In this document: piece by piece, positions 26,108-33,833 of the stretch
Position numbering within the stretch: the stretch's first letter is position 1
Layout of the letters: every line of letters starts with the position of its first letter
DNA from: Intestinimonas sp052065695
Lineage (GTDB): Bacteria; Bacillota; Clostridia; Oscillospirales; Oscillospiraceae
Assembly (NCBI RefSeq): GCF_052065695.1
Contig: NZ_JBQHTM010000005.1
Span: forward strand, 1 to 64,000
Length of the DNA: 64,000 nucleotides
Direction of reading: 5' to 3'
Program-made: the position numbers and the translations under genes
Notes under the pieces: model-generated
The model's database searches: none
What the model was told of the DNA's origin: nothing
The model's input: only the letters and a program-made list of their open reading frames with translations

Positions 26108-27610
26108 ATGACAGAAGAGAAGAACACAGGCGCTCCCGAGGAGCTGGACCTGTCCGAGCAGAGACGCATCCGCCGCGCCAAGCTCAAAGAGCTCCAGGAC
26201 GCGGGTCAGGACCCCTTCCAGATCACCAAATACATCGTCACTGCTCACAGCGCCGATGTGAAGGAGAAATTTGATGAGATGGAGGGCAAACAGGTCTCCG
26301 TGGCGGGCCGGATCATGTCCAAACGTGGCATGGGCAAGGCCGTGTTCTGCGATCTTCAGGACGGGAAGGGCCGCATCCAGCTCTATGTTCGCATCGACGA
26401 GTTGGGCGAGGAGCCCTTTGCCAAGTTCAAGAAGACCGACATCGGCGACATTGTGGGCGTCGAGGGCGAGGTCTTCAAGACCAAGCGGGGCGAGATCTCC
26501 ATCAAGGCCCATAAGGTCACCCTCCTGTCCAAGTCCCTCATCCCCCTGCCTGAGAAGTTCCACGGTCTGAAGGACACCGAAACTCGGTTCCGTCAGCGCT
26601 ACGTGGACCTCATCATGAACGAGGATGTGCGCCGGACCTTCGAGATCCGCACCAAGTTCATCAAGCACGTCCGCGCCTACCTGGATGCCCGGGACTATAT
26701 GGAGGTGGAGACCCCCGTCCTCAATACCATCTCCGGCGGCGCCACCGCCCGACCCTTCATCACCCATCACAACACCCTGGACATCGATATGTATATGCGT
26801 ATCGCCACCGAGCTCCATCTGAAGCGCCTCATCGTGGGCGGCTTCGAGCGGGTGTACGAGATCGGCCGCATCTTCCGCAACGAGGGCATGGACCCCAAGC
26901 ACAACCCCGAGTTCACCTCCATTGAGCTCTATGAGTCCTATGCCGACTTCCACGACATGATGGACATCACCGAGGGCATCCTGTCCTCCGCCGCCAAGGA
27001 GATCCTGGGCGATTACCACGTCCAGTGGCTGGGCACCGACATCGACCTGACCCCCGGCTGGCAGCGGCTGACCATGATCGACGCCGTGAAGCAGTATGTG
27101 GGTGTGGACTTCGACGCCATCAGCGACGACGAGACCGCCTGCAAGGCTGCTGAGGCTGTGGGTATTGACCTGGAGGGCTGCGAGCGCACCTGGGGCACCG
27201 CCCTCTACGAGTGCTTCGACCAGCGGGTGGAGGAGAAGCTGATCCAGCCCACCTTCATCACCATGTACCCGGTGGAGGTCTCCCCCCTCACCAAGCGCTC
27301 TCCCAAGGACCCCCGCCTCACCGAGCGGTTCGAGCTCTTCATCAACCACGCCGAGTTTGCCAACGCTTTCTCCGAGCTCAATGACCCCATCGACCAGCGG
27401 GGCCGCTTCGAGCATGAGATCGCCCTCCGTGAGGCCGGCGACGACGAGGCCGGCATGATGGATGAGGACTTCATCAACGCTCTGGAGTACGGCATGCCCC
27501 CCACGGGCGGCCTGGGCATTGGCATCGACCGCTGTGTCATGCTGCTGACCAACTCCGATACCATCCGTGAGGTCATCCTGTTCCCCACCATGAAACCTCT
27601 TGGAGAGTAA
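26108..27610 (+). CDS. lysS: Lysyl-tRNA synthetase (class II), C-terminus supplied by an integrated element
   Basis: A 500-residue class II LysRS: OB-fold anticodon domain (about 60-165), motif 1 from FRQRYVDLIMNEDVRRTF (start FRQRYVDL), motif 2 around FRNEGMDPKHNPEFT and motif 3 GLGIGIDRCVMLLTN. It charges tRNA-Lys. AGGAGG supports the start. The last codons are unusual: after FPTMKPL the protein ends in GE, encoded by AT-richer codons, whereas the sequence left at 43315-43327 encodes MKPLD with GC-rich codons. The element inserted at 27595 has therefore replaced the 3' end, preserving an intact protein that should function normally. Confidence 0.97.
   Translation: MTEEKNTGAPEELDLSEQRRIRRAKLKELQDAGQDPFQITKYIVTAHSADVKEKFDEMEGKQVSVAGRIMSKRGMGKAVFCDLQDGKGRIQLYVRIDELGEEPFAKFKKTDIGDIVGVEGEVFKTKRGEISIKAHKVTLLSKSLIPLPEKFHGLKDTETRFRQRYVDLIMNEDVRRTFEIRTKFIKHVRAYLDARDYMEVETPVLNTISGGATARPFITHHNTLDIDMYMRIATELHLKRLIVGGFERVYEIGRIFRNEGMDPKHNPEFTSIELYESYADFHDMMDITEGILSSAAKEILGDYHVQWLGTDIDLTPGWQRLTMIDAVKQYVGVDFDAISDDETACKAAEAVGIDLEGCERTWGTALYECFDQRVEEKLIQPTFITMYPVEVSPLTKRSPKDPRLTERFELFINHAEFANAFSELNDPIDQRGRFEHEIALREAGDDEAGMMDEDFINALEYGMPPTGGLGIGIDRCVMLLTNSDTIREVILFPTMKPLGE
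27582..27594. repeat. attL core repeat inside lysS
   Basis: TCCCCACCATGAA, identical to 43302-43314, within the codons for FPTMK at the end of lysS. Similarity goes on for several synonymous codons on the right. This is the left attachment core of the integrated element. Confidence 0.88.
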
Positions 27611-27702
27611 TTCCTAAAAAATGTTCTGAAATGCGCTGATTAGCTGAAAATACAGGTAATTTTCAGGAAAAAAGTTTAGATGTTTGAACGGGACTTTATG
27701 TT

Positions 27703-27727
27703 TTACCCCAGCTTTACCCCATTTGCC
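27703..27727. repeat. Left-end TTACCCC double repeat, possible integrase arm site
   Basis: TTTACCCCAG and TTTACCCCATTTGCC in direct tandem. A near copy in the same orientation lies at 43164-43189 near the right end. Confidence 0.65.
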
Positions 27728-27812
27728 GAAAATGCCCCAGCTCAAGCATGACATAATCATGTTGACTGAGAGGCTGAAATAAGGCGAGCGGGAGATATCT
27801 CTAAATAAAAAC

Positions 27813-27856
27813 AGGGTACAGATTTCTTTGATAGATTTCTGTACCCTATTTTTTTG
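27813..27856 (+). terminator. Rightward terminator in the left end of the element
   Basis: AGGGTACAGA pairs with TCTGTACCCT around a 16-base AT-rich loop, followed by seven T. It ends the greA-lysS transcript after integration. Confidence 0.85.
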
Positions 27857-27954
27857 CCCACAGGAGCACTGGATGGCGCAGGAGCGACGATTGAGTTTTT
27901 CAAGGGTAAGTTTGCCCCTGAAATTAAGAGCGCTTAGAAAGGCTGTTAGCGGCT

Positions 27955-28536
27955 TTACAACGGCTTGTTAAATCTGGTGCATTTACAGTGCCCATAAGGA
28001 TCGCTGTGCCTGAGCCAATAGCTGCTAACTTCAACTGTGCGTCCGCAATTCTGACAGAGGCACTTCCATCTGGTTTCATTGCTTCTGATTCTTGTGTTCT
28101 TTACCGGCTCAATCACTTTGAGAAAACCAAAGGTCTGGCCTGTAAGGTCATGCTTGATTTGGAACTGGGAGCAACCGCAAGATTTAGTTTTGCCGCTGCG
28201 GAGGCTGTCAGAAAGCACAGATACGATATTTCCGCACTCGCATTCGCAGATCCACTTCGCTTTGCCTGGTTCTGCTTCTGGGTCTTTCTGTATCACTGTC
28301 AACTTTCCGAATGACCTGCCTTTCAGATCAATGAGGGTAGGTGATTGCTGGTGCCGAAGACATCCACATGATTTTGTTCCGTTTTTCTTCAACAAATTGG
28401 ATGAAGAGATAATGGCGGTATTGCCACACTCACATTGGCATAGCCACATAGGACGACCTGGCTTCCTATCGTCTACCCTTTTTACAACGGTCAACATATC
28501 AAATGTTCGCCCGGTGAGGTCGATTAACTTTCCCAT
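27955..28536 (-). CDS. Protein of three Cys-rich (zinc-ribbon-like) repeats
   Basis: A 193-residue protein made of three repeats of about 60 residues. Each begins with DLTGRTF/DLKGRSF followed by a short strand, then W-x-C-x-C-x-C-G-N and ends in KSCGC or a variant; the third repeat has CLCQNCG and HCKCTRF instead. The four cysteines per repeat suggest one zinc site each. Similar repeats accompany AP2-like DNA-binding and homing-endonuclease proteins in phages and Clostridial elements, so nucleic-acid binding is inferred. It ends downstream of the integrase by 13 bases on the same strand, so it may be an excision accessory factor. No name can be given. Confidence 0.72.
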   Translation of the reverse strand: MGKLIDLTGRTFDMLTVVKRVDDRKPGRPMWLCQCECGNTAIISSSNLLKKNGTKSCGCLRHQQSPTLIDLKGRSFGKLTVIQKDPEAEPGKAKWICECECGNIVSVLSDSLRSGKTKSCGCSQFQIKHDLTGQTFGFLKVIEPVKNTRIRSNETRWKCLCQNCGRTVEVSSYWLRHSDPYGHCKCTRFNKPL

Positions 28537-28549
28537 TTGAAGCCCTCCA

Positions 28550-29824
28550 TCAAGAGATTTTTATTTTCCCTTCGAGATTGGAGAACGACTCTTGCTTTTT
28601 CTCCTTGGTAGCTTCCGCGTAAATGTTCATCGTGGTTTCAATGTCAGCGTGCCCCATGATTTCTTGGATGACCTTGATATTCCTTTCGTTCTCGCAGAAG
28701 CGAGTGCAGAAAGTATGGCGTAGGTTATGTGCGGAAAAATGCCGGATCAATACAGGATCTCGCCCTTCCTGATCGGCCCGCACTGTTTCGTCTTCGATAT
28801 AGGCGGCGCAAATACGGTCTATGGCTCGGTTGACGCTATGAGGGGACAGAGGATCACCATATCGGTTCTGGAAAATAAAGCCAGTATATCCATCAATGAC
28901 ACATTCGTTGAACCCGATTATCTCTTGCGTTTGCCACTCTGTTTCAAGAGCAGCTTTGACCTCTGACAACATAGGAACAATGCGGGTGCCGGCACTCGTT
29001 TTTGGTGTCACGATATGGAAGCGTGCTTTTTCGTCGTCTTCATATTTCCGATAGACCATGTTATGATTGATACTGATAATTCCTTCGTCGAAGTCACAGT
29101 CTTCCCAGCGCAGGCCAATAGCTTCACCGATGCGGCACCCTGTACCGAGGAGAACCGTAAAAAGAGGGAGCCAATGATTATAGACTTTGTGGTTTTTCAT
29201 ATAGTCAATAAACGCTGCTTGCTCTGCAATAGTCAAGGCGTGTCGTTTAGGCTTTTCCCAGTTGTGGCTCTTTTTGATTTCGGCCATTGCCCCGGTAGCG
29301 GGATTGATACGAATATAGTTGTCTCGGACAGCCAGGGTAAATACGGGGTGGATGATGGTGTGAATGATCTCCATAGAGTTGGGTTTGAACCCTTTTTCTC
29401 TGATGAGCTTATTATAGAAAGCCTTGACATCTGAGTATTTGATACTGGCGATTTTCTTTTTGCCAATATCGTCTTTTACATATTTGTTGTACATATAGAG
29501 GTAGTTGCTGCGGGTGGTGTCCTTCAGCTCAGGCTTGTTTGCCATATACAGCTTAAACAGGTCATTGAGTGTGGCTTTGTTCTCGACGGCGGCTTTAATT
29601 CCGTCTTCCAGATCACGGTTGATTTTGCGCTCCTTTTCTCTTAGACTAAGATCATCTTTACAGCCCGGAGGAAGACGATCGGTGGGAACGAGTCGCTTGC
29701 TGTACACATCACGCCGAACCCCATCTGCATCTGTATAGCGGTATCGGTACGATCCATCCTTGCGCTGGGATTCACCGTCTTTCAGGATACGGCCTTTGTT
29801 GTCTGTTCGTTTTAATCCAGCCAT
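28550..29824 (-). CDS. int: Tyrosine integrase of the element (Tn916 Int-like)
   Basis: A 424-residue tyrosine recombinase. The N-terminal arm-binding domain (DGSYRYRYTDADGVRRDVYSK, about residues 23-43) is of the AP2-like type found in Tn916 Int, a SAM-like core-binding domain spans about 85-170, and the catalytic domain has R231 (GTGCRIGEAIGLRW), K275, H366 and R369 (HNLRH), H392 (GHADIETT) and Tyr402. All catalytic residues are present. It lies at the left end and reads toward attL, the usual position; it should recombine the 13-bp core found at both junctions. GGAGG lies before the ATG. Confidence 0.95.
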   Translation of the reverse strand: MAGLKRTDNKGRILKDGESQRKDGSYRYRYTDADGVRRDVYSKRLVPTDRLPPGCKDDLSLREKERKINRDLEDGIKAAVENKATLNDLFKLYMANKPELKDTTRSNYLYMYNKYVKDDIGKKKIASIKYSDVKAFYNKLIREKGFKPNSMEIIHTIIHPVFTLAVRDNYIRINPATGAMAEIKKSHNWEKPKRHALTIAEQAAFIDYMKNHKVYNHWLPLFTVLLGTGCRIGEAIGLRWEDCDFDEGIISINHNMVYRKYEDDEKARFHIVTPKTSAGTRIVPMLSEVKAALETEWQTQEIIGFNECVIDGYTGFIFQNRYGDPLSPHSVNRAIDRICAAYIEDETVRADQEGRDPVLIRHFSAHNLRHTFCTRFCENERNIKVIQEIMGHADIETTMNIYAEATKEKKQESFSNLEGKIKIS

Positions 29825-29936
29825 ACTATTTCCTCCTTGTCTCGGTATGGATGGTAAGTTATCAGTTACATAATACCTTAGATAATTACTTACGTCAAGA
29901 AAAAATTCACTATTTAGTTACTCTTGAAATTTATTG

Positions 29937-29965
29937 TTGATTTTCGTAGCCATTCAATTTATAAT
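29937..29965 (+). promoter_or_regulatory. Promoter of the 70-residue HTH gene
   Basis: TTGATT, 17-base spacer, TATAAT. The preceding 100 bases, between it and the divergent integrase gene, hold repeated GTTAC/CTTAC motifs that could be operators. Confidence 0.75.
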
Positions 29966-29992
29966 GAAAATCAAAGTGGGGGAGGTGTTGGT

Positions 29993-30205
29993 ATGTCAAT
30001 GGCTGAGAAAATCAAAATTGCACTCATCAAGCGCAATATGACTTTGAAGGAATTGGCGACACGGGTTGGATGTACCTCCCAGAATCTCAGCGGAAAATTC
30101 AAACGGGACAATTTTAGCGAAAAGGAGTTGCAGGAGATAGCGTCGGCGCTGGATTGTTCGTTTGAAGGACGGTTTATCAGCAATGATACCGGAAAAGAAA
30201 TCTAA
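29993..30205 (+). CDS. Small XRE/Cro-type helix-turn-helix protein
   Basis: A 70-residue protein made almost entirely of one HTH: MTLKELATRVGCTSQNLSGKF is the recognition region (start MTLKELATRVGC, about residues 14-34). It lacks any sensing domain. GGGAGG before ATG at 29993 and a good promoter support expression. It diverges from the integrase gene and is therefore a likely regulator of integration or excision, similar in position to small Cro- or Xis-like proteins; whether it acts as repressor or excision factor is not decidable. Confidence 0.8.
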   Translation: MSMAEKIKIALIKRNMTLKELATRVGCTSQNLSGKFKRDNFSEKELQEIASALDCSFEGRFISNDTGKEI

Positions 30206-30271
30206 AGCGGTAAGAGCGTAGGATTTTCACCTACGCTCTTTTTTTGCGTGTGTATTGGCCTCAGCGGGGGA

Positions 30272-30997
30272 TTAGGTTGATGTAGTTTTCGACTCTTTCA
30301 ACTCTTTTAGGAGTCTGCGCTTTTCTTCATCCAATACGGGTGCTCCGCTCATCTCCCGCATACTTTGTGGATTGCGGTACTGGTATCGTATCCCCTCTAT
30401 CGACTTTACAATTCTGCTTACAAAAAGTTGGTCAAGTAGAATGTCTGCATACTCAAAATCAGTAGTGTCGGTGCCCGAATCCGTCAGATCAAAGTCTGTT
30501 GCGGTTTTTACTCCTTCGGCGGTGAAGTGTAGTGTTTCTTTAGGGATAGGCTCTGAAAACAAGTAGCGTGATAGATTGAGCAGGAGTTGGTTGCCCCACT
30601 CTTTTAGAGAATCGTCTTTAAGCAGTAAATTGATTGCCTGCTTTTTCTTCTCGTCAATAGAATTTCCTGACTTTGTGTATTCGACAAGGGTTGTCGTCGC
30701 CTGTTCAGATAGGCCGACATCCTCAACGGAAAGGCTTGCTGTTTTAGGATTGGTAAACTCTGACAGTCCCAAAAGCCAATCAGCCGAGACATTAAAGTAT
30801 CGTGCAAGGTGGGCAATCGTCTCCCAGTCGGGGCTTGATGTCCCATTTGCGTAGAAACCGACTGCTTGTCTGCTTTTTCCAATGGCATCTGCTACATCCT
30901 GTTGAGTAACGTGCAGCTCGTCCATTATAGCGCGTAGTCGCGTTGGAAAAATGGTATTGTAACGTTCATAAAGTGGTATTTCTTTCTGGCGTCGCAC
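30272..30997 (-). CDS. CI-like repressor with N-terminal HTH
   Basis: A 241-residue protein. The HTH at about residues 20-75 contains VTQQDVADAIGKSRQAVGFYANG (start VTQQDVADAIGKS) and the XRE ending FNVSADWLLGLSEF. The C-terminal 150 residues are helical and acidic, with no S24 protease motif, so it is not an SOS-cleaved CI. The start is a GTG at 30997, 6 bases behind GGAGGTG; an in-frame ATG overlaps that site and is rejected. A consensus promoter and a perfect 14-bp palindrome lie upstream, indicating autoregulation. It likely keeps the element quiescent. Confidence 0.82.
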   Translation of the reverse strand: MRRQKEIPLYERYNTIFPTRLRAIMDELHVTQQDVADAIGKSRQAVGFYANGTSSPDWETIAHLARYFNVSADWLLGLSEFTNPKTASLSVEDVGLSEQATTTLVEYTKSGNSIDEKKKQAINLLLKDDSLKEWGNQLLLNLSRYLFSEPIPKETLHFTAEGVKTATDFDLTDSGTDTTDFEYADILLDQLFVSRIVKSIEGIRYQYRNPQSMREMSGAPVLDEEKRRLLKELKESKTTST

Positions 30998-31010
30998 AGT
31001 GTTCACCTCC

Positions 31011-31024
31011 ATATTAGCTAATAT
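31011..31024. promoter_or_regulatory. Palindromic operator before the CI-like gene
   Basis: ATATTAGCTAATAT is a perfect 14-bp palindrome in the leader of the CI-like gene. A related half ATTAGCGTAAT lies at about 31056-31066, next to the -10. Confidence 0.65.
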
Positions 31025-31066
31025 TATAAGCAAATAATTAGATGTGCTTGTTTTATTAGCGTAATT

Positions 31067-31095
31067 ATGATACAATACCATTAGAAAGAAGTCAA
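31067..31095 (-). promoter_or_regulatory. Leftward promoter of the CI-like gene
   Basis: On the minus strand: TTGACT, 17-base spacer, TATCAT. Confidence 0.75.
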
Positions 31096-31114
31096 GAACA
31101 AATTCCAAGTTCAT

Positions 31115-31686
31115 ATCGCAGAACCCAGAAGCGTGACCGTAGCGAAATCCAGGCGGGGCGCATACAGCAAAGGAAAAGGAAATGTTAGTTTTATCCAGAA
31201 AATAGGGCGTGATTGTGATACCTTCGACCGTGCATTTATGCTAAAAAGTTCAAAAGTTCAGAACCGCAAAATCGAATTATCACTTTTGAGGTGATAAATT
31301 CGGAATTTCGATGCCCGAACGACCGTCAGTTAATGGAGCGTTCTAAAGTTGTCCCTTAGAGGGGAAAGGGGTATATGAGCTGCGCTCAAAGTAGGCTAAA
31401 AAGTTGCAAAAATAGCTATTTTTCAAAATTTCGTTTTTGCAGTTAGGCCGCTCGCTTCGCTCGCGGGATATACGGAGAGTTGGTAGCGGCCTAACCCAAA
31501 AGGTAGGTGCGGGGTAGAGACTGTCAGCGTGCTAAAACCGTACGCACAAAGCAAAACTCAAGTCTTCTGCTATATGGCAGCGCGGGCATACATAAAAATA
31601 TCCTTATGATAACTTAGACATTAACATTTAATTTTTGCTCGGGGTACCAGATCGACGTATTCGGCACGGGGAAAAGGAGGCTTTCG
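31115..31686. other. 570-base non-coding region with long stems
   Basis: No frame of useful size with a ribosome site. Two long inverted repeats stand out: CGAATTATCAC (31273-31283) with GTGATAAATTCG (31291-31302, one bulge), and a perfect 11-bp pair GTTAGGCCGCT (31442-31452) with AGCGGCCTAAC (31485-31495) enclosing a CGCTTCGCTCGCG-type inner hairpin. Related motifs CTAAAAAGTTC and CTAAAAAGTTG occur at about 31238 and 31397. It could hold a structured RNA, a transfer or replication origin, or a long leader for the gene at 31687. None of these is proven. Confidence 0.6.
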
Positions 31687-32037
31687 GTGTTTAAGGCATT
31701 ATTCGACAAAACAGACATAACGGAAGTGCGGCGTCATGAGGACAGACTGAGAAAGCGGCTTGAAAGGCTCGGATTCCACGTATCAAAAGGGGAAACGGTA
31801 AAGCGATCATCCCACTTAAAGAAGTTAAAACGTGAGCCGAGAAGTGCAGGATTTAAGATTACCAATGTTTCTACCGGCGATGTTGAGTGCGGTGGAAAAT
31901 ATGATTTAACCTTAGAAGAGGTTGAAGAGTTTTGGTTGCGGGAATACAACAAATGGAACATTGCGAAGTGGCAGGAGAAGAGGAAGCGGAGAGAGGGACA
32001 GGCAAGAAAAGACGGGAAAAGCATTTTTTTGTGGTAA
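31687..32037 (+). CDS. Hypothetical protein, small paralogue of the next gene's N-terminus
   Basis: A 116-residue basic protein. Its pattern RKRLERLGFHVSKG, then SAGFKITNVSTGDVECGGKYDLTLEEVEEFWLREYN (shown only as landmarks SAGFKITN and LTLEEVEEFWLREYN) recurs in residues 40-97 of the protein encoded at 32276, so the two share one domain of unknown function. The tail is Lys/Arg-rich. GTG start at 31687 follows AAAAGGAGG. It comes directly after the structured non-coding region. Similar short domains are common in gut Clostridia mobile elements but have no assigned role. Confidence 0.7.
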   Translation: MFKALFDKTDITEVRRHEDRLRKRLERLGFHVSKGETVKRSSHLKKLKREPRSAGFKITNVSTGDVECGGKYDLTLEEVEEFWLREYNKWNIAKWQEKRKRREGQARKDGKSIFLW

Positions 32038-32275
32038 TAATTACTGAAAAACAGTGTTTTTGTCTAAATTACACGCTTTTTTCGTAAACTTCTGCCTCGA
32101 ACCAATTTTGTAACCATTTTGTAACTATTTAAGACGAATAACAAACGTCCATAAACGCTAATTTTCATTAAAAAGTTCCATATAACAATGAAAATAAATG
32201 AAATTTCAAACTTTTTGCCGAGCAAAACTCCGAACCTGCTTTTTGAACTTAAATTAGACGTTTTAAGGCATGAAA

Positions 32276-33679
32276 ATGGGCGAAAATGCGTCAGTAGACG
32301 CATTTATATCGAGATTTAGGGAGGATACCGTGAAAACCTTAGATAAAGTTGATTTGTCCGACGCAAAAAGCAGACAAAGATATGAAGATTTGCTACGGAA
32401 AAGGTTCCATAGAATCGGATATCGCCTATCAAAGGGTAAATCTTTTAACCAGTCCAGCGGCTTTCAGATCATCAATGCTGCTTCTGACGCTGTTATAGCT
32501 GGCGATGACTACGGCCTGTCTGTTCGGGAAGTTGAAGAGTTTTGGCTTGCTGAGTACAACCGCCGAAATGCTGAAAAGCAAAAGAGACTACATGAGCGGG
32601 CGGAAACGGTATCCAATAAAATGCGGCCTAAGACGGTCAAAATTGATAATCGGTGGACTATCACCAATGATAACCGTGCTATTCGCGTATTGAATGACCA
32701 TATTGCGCGGTATGGCAACTTTGACGCCGATGGTCATGGGGCGGGCGGAGATATTACAACCGTAATGTATCGAGCATACCGTCCGTATGCCTGCCCGAAG
32801 TTTAGTCGGGTGTGGCCGATTGACGGAAACTGGAGCAATCTGACAGACTGTAACTTGCGTTCAGACGCTGACGAAGCAACGCTTCCTGATGGTGTAGTCC
32901 CCATTACAACGCAACGGCGGATATGGCACGATGGTTTTCGTATTTGTGTGAAATTGCCTATTAACGATCAAGTTTTCTTCACAGAGTGGAACCGCGAGTT
33001 ATTTAACATCCTATCCACACGCAAAATCCTGAGCGGGTGGTACCTCCAGACGCAGTGTCGCAAGACAAAGACGGCACTGAGGCTGTATTCCCGTATTAAC
33101 GGAAGTATTATTATTTCCTTCGCTGGCATTGTAGCCCTTTTTGATGCGGAAAAGGTTGATCTGAATAACATTCCGGGTTCCTTGCTTGCCGGAAAGAAAT
33201 GGATGCAGGATAACCAAATGCAAGTCGATCATCTCCGCGACAATGCAGCAAACAACACCACCCACAATCTTGCAATCATGCCAAAGCATCAGAATGGAGG
33301 TAAATCGGATATGGTTACGGAGATTACAGCGCCATTCGCTTTTATCCCCGTGCGTATCGGAGAGAGCTTCCGTATATTGCTTGGCAAATATACCGGGGAA
33401 GACTGGTATAGCCGCTATATCATCTGCAACGGTGTGGGGCAATTCTTGGAGTGTTTAAGCCGATTCTACAAAATTGCAAAAGACAGTGGGGAAATGCTTC
33501 CTATGCCGGAGGATCATGCTAAGACCAGCTGCATATCCCAAATGCTCTGTGATGACGGACAGGAGTATCACGGGGAGCAGTACAATCCCATTGAGGGATT
33601 GTTACGAGCTGAGGAGAGCGTTTTTACACCGTGGAATGGGGATGTGTCATTATTGCATCTCGATACAGAAAGATGTTGA
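32276..33679 (+). CDS. HNH-like protein with N-terminal domain shared with upstream gene
   Basis: A 467-residue protein. Residues about 30-98 repeat the domain of the upstream small protein (RKRFHRIGYRLSKG, then LSVREVEEFWLAEYN). The rest is unlike anything I can name, except a segment at about residues 316-345, QVDHLRDNAANNTTHNLAIM, which has the D-H...N...N-L layout of an HNH endonuclease followed by KHQN. A nuclease role is an inference from that segment alone. ATG at 32276 sits 7 bases after AAGG; ATG at 32270 is possible. The 238 AT-rich bases before it contain TTGTAAC direct repeats but no gene. Confidence 0.65.
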   Translation: MGENASVDAFISRFREDTVKTLDKVDLSDAKSRQRYEDLLRKRFHRIGYRLSKGKSFNQSSGFQIINAASDAVIAGDDYGLSVREVEEFWLAEYNRRNAEKQKRLHERAETVSNKMRPKTVKIDNRWTITNDNRAIRVLNDHIARYGNFDADGHGAGGDITTVMYRAYRPYACPKFSRVWPIDGNWSNLTDCNLRSDADEATLPDGVVPITTQRRIWHDGFRICVKLPINDQVFFTEWNRELFNILSTRKILSGWYLQTQCRKTKTALRLYSRINGSIIISFAGIVALFDAEKVDLNNIPGSLLAGKKWMQDNQMQVDHLRDNAANNTTHNLAIMPKHQNGGKSDMVTEITAPFAFIPVRIGESFRILLGKYTGEDWYSRYIICNGVGQFLECLSRFYKIAKDSGEMLPMPEDHAKTSCISQMLCDDGQEYHGEQYNPIEGLLRAEESVFTPWNGDVSLLHLDTERC

Positions 33680-33723
33680 ATTGAACAAGGCGATTGATGA
33701 CAGCATTAAGGAGGCAGAGGAAT

Positions 33724-33819
33724 TTGTGTAGCGCAGAATATGAAATCGAGCCGGGGCTTGACTATGAAGCTGTAGCGGTGGCAATGAAAGCGTTGGAAGC
33801 GCTGGAAGTGGTGAGCTAA
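33724..33819 (+). CDS. 31-residue ORF directly upstream of the radical SAM gene
   Basis: A TTG-started frame of 31 residues, beginning MCSAEYEIEPGLDYEA and ending EALEVVS, acidic with one Cys and two Tyr. It is placed 9 bases after a perfect AAGGAGG and ends 14 bases before the ATG of the radical SAM gene, with the ribosome site of that gene between. The spacing looks designed for translation of both from one message. It may be a precursor peptide for the enzyme, a leader peptide, or chance. The unusual start codon keeps confidence low. Confidence 0.4.
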   Translation: MCSAEYEIEPGLDYEAVAVAMKALEALEVVS

Positions 33820-33833
33820 GGGAGGGCGACAGC

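Larger units (their letters stand above)
27611..27954. other. Non-coding left end of the element
   Basis: About 340 bases without a gene. It contains the double TTACCCC repeat (27703-27727) shared with the right end and a rightward terminator (27813-27856). Nothing else convincing was seen. Confidence 0.75.

Noticed and set aside
27611..27954. tRNA gene as target of integration
   Set aside because: No cloverleaf was found at either junction; the core repeat is in the lysS coding sequence.
31442..31495. Group I or group II intron in the structured non-coding region
   Set aside because: No reverse transcriptase or LAGLIDADG protein, no recognisable intron core, and no interrupted gene on either side. 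A simpler structured RNA or origin fits as well.
33639..33731. Alternative 31-codon ATG frame (MGMCHYC...) upstream of the radical SAM gene
   Set aside because: It overlaps the end of the HNH-like gene and has no ribosome site, whereas the frame at 33724 follows a perfect AAGGAGG.
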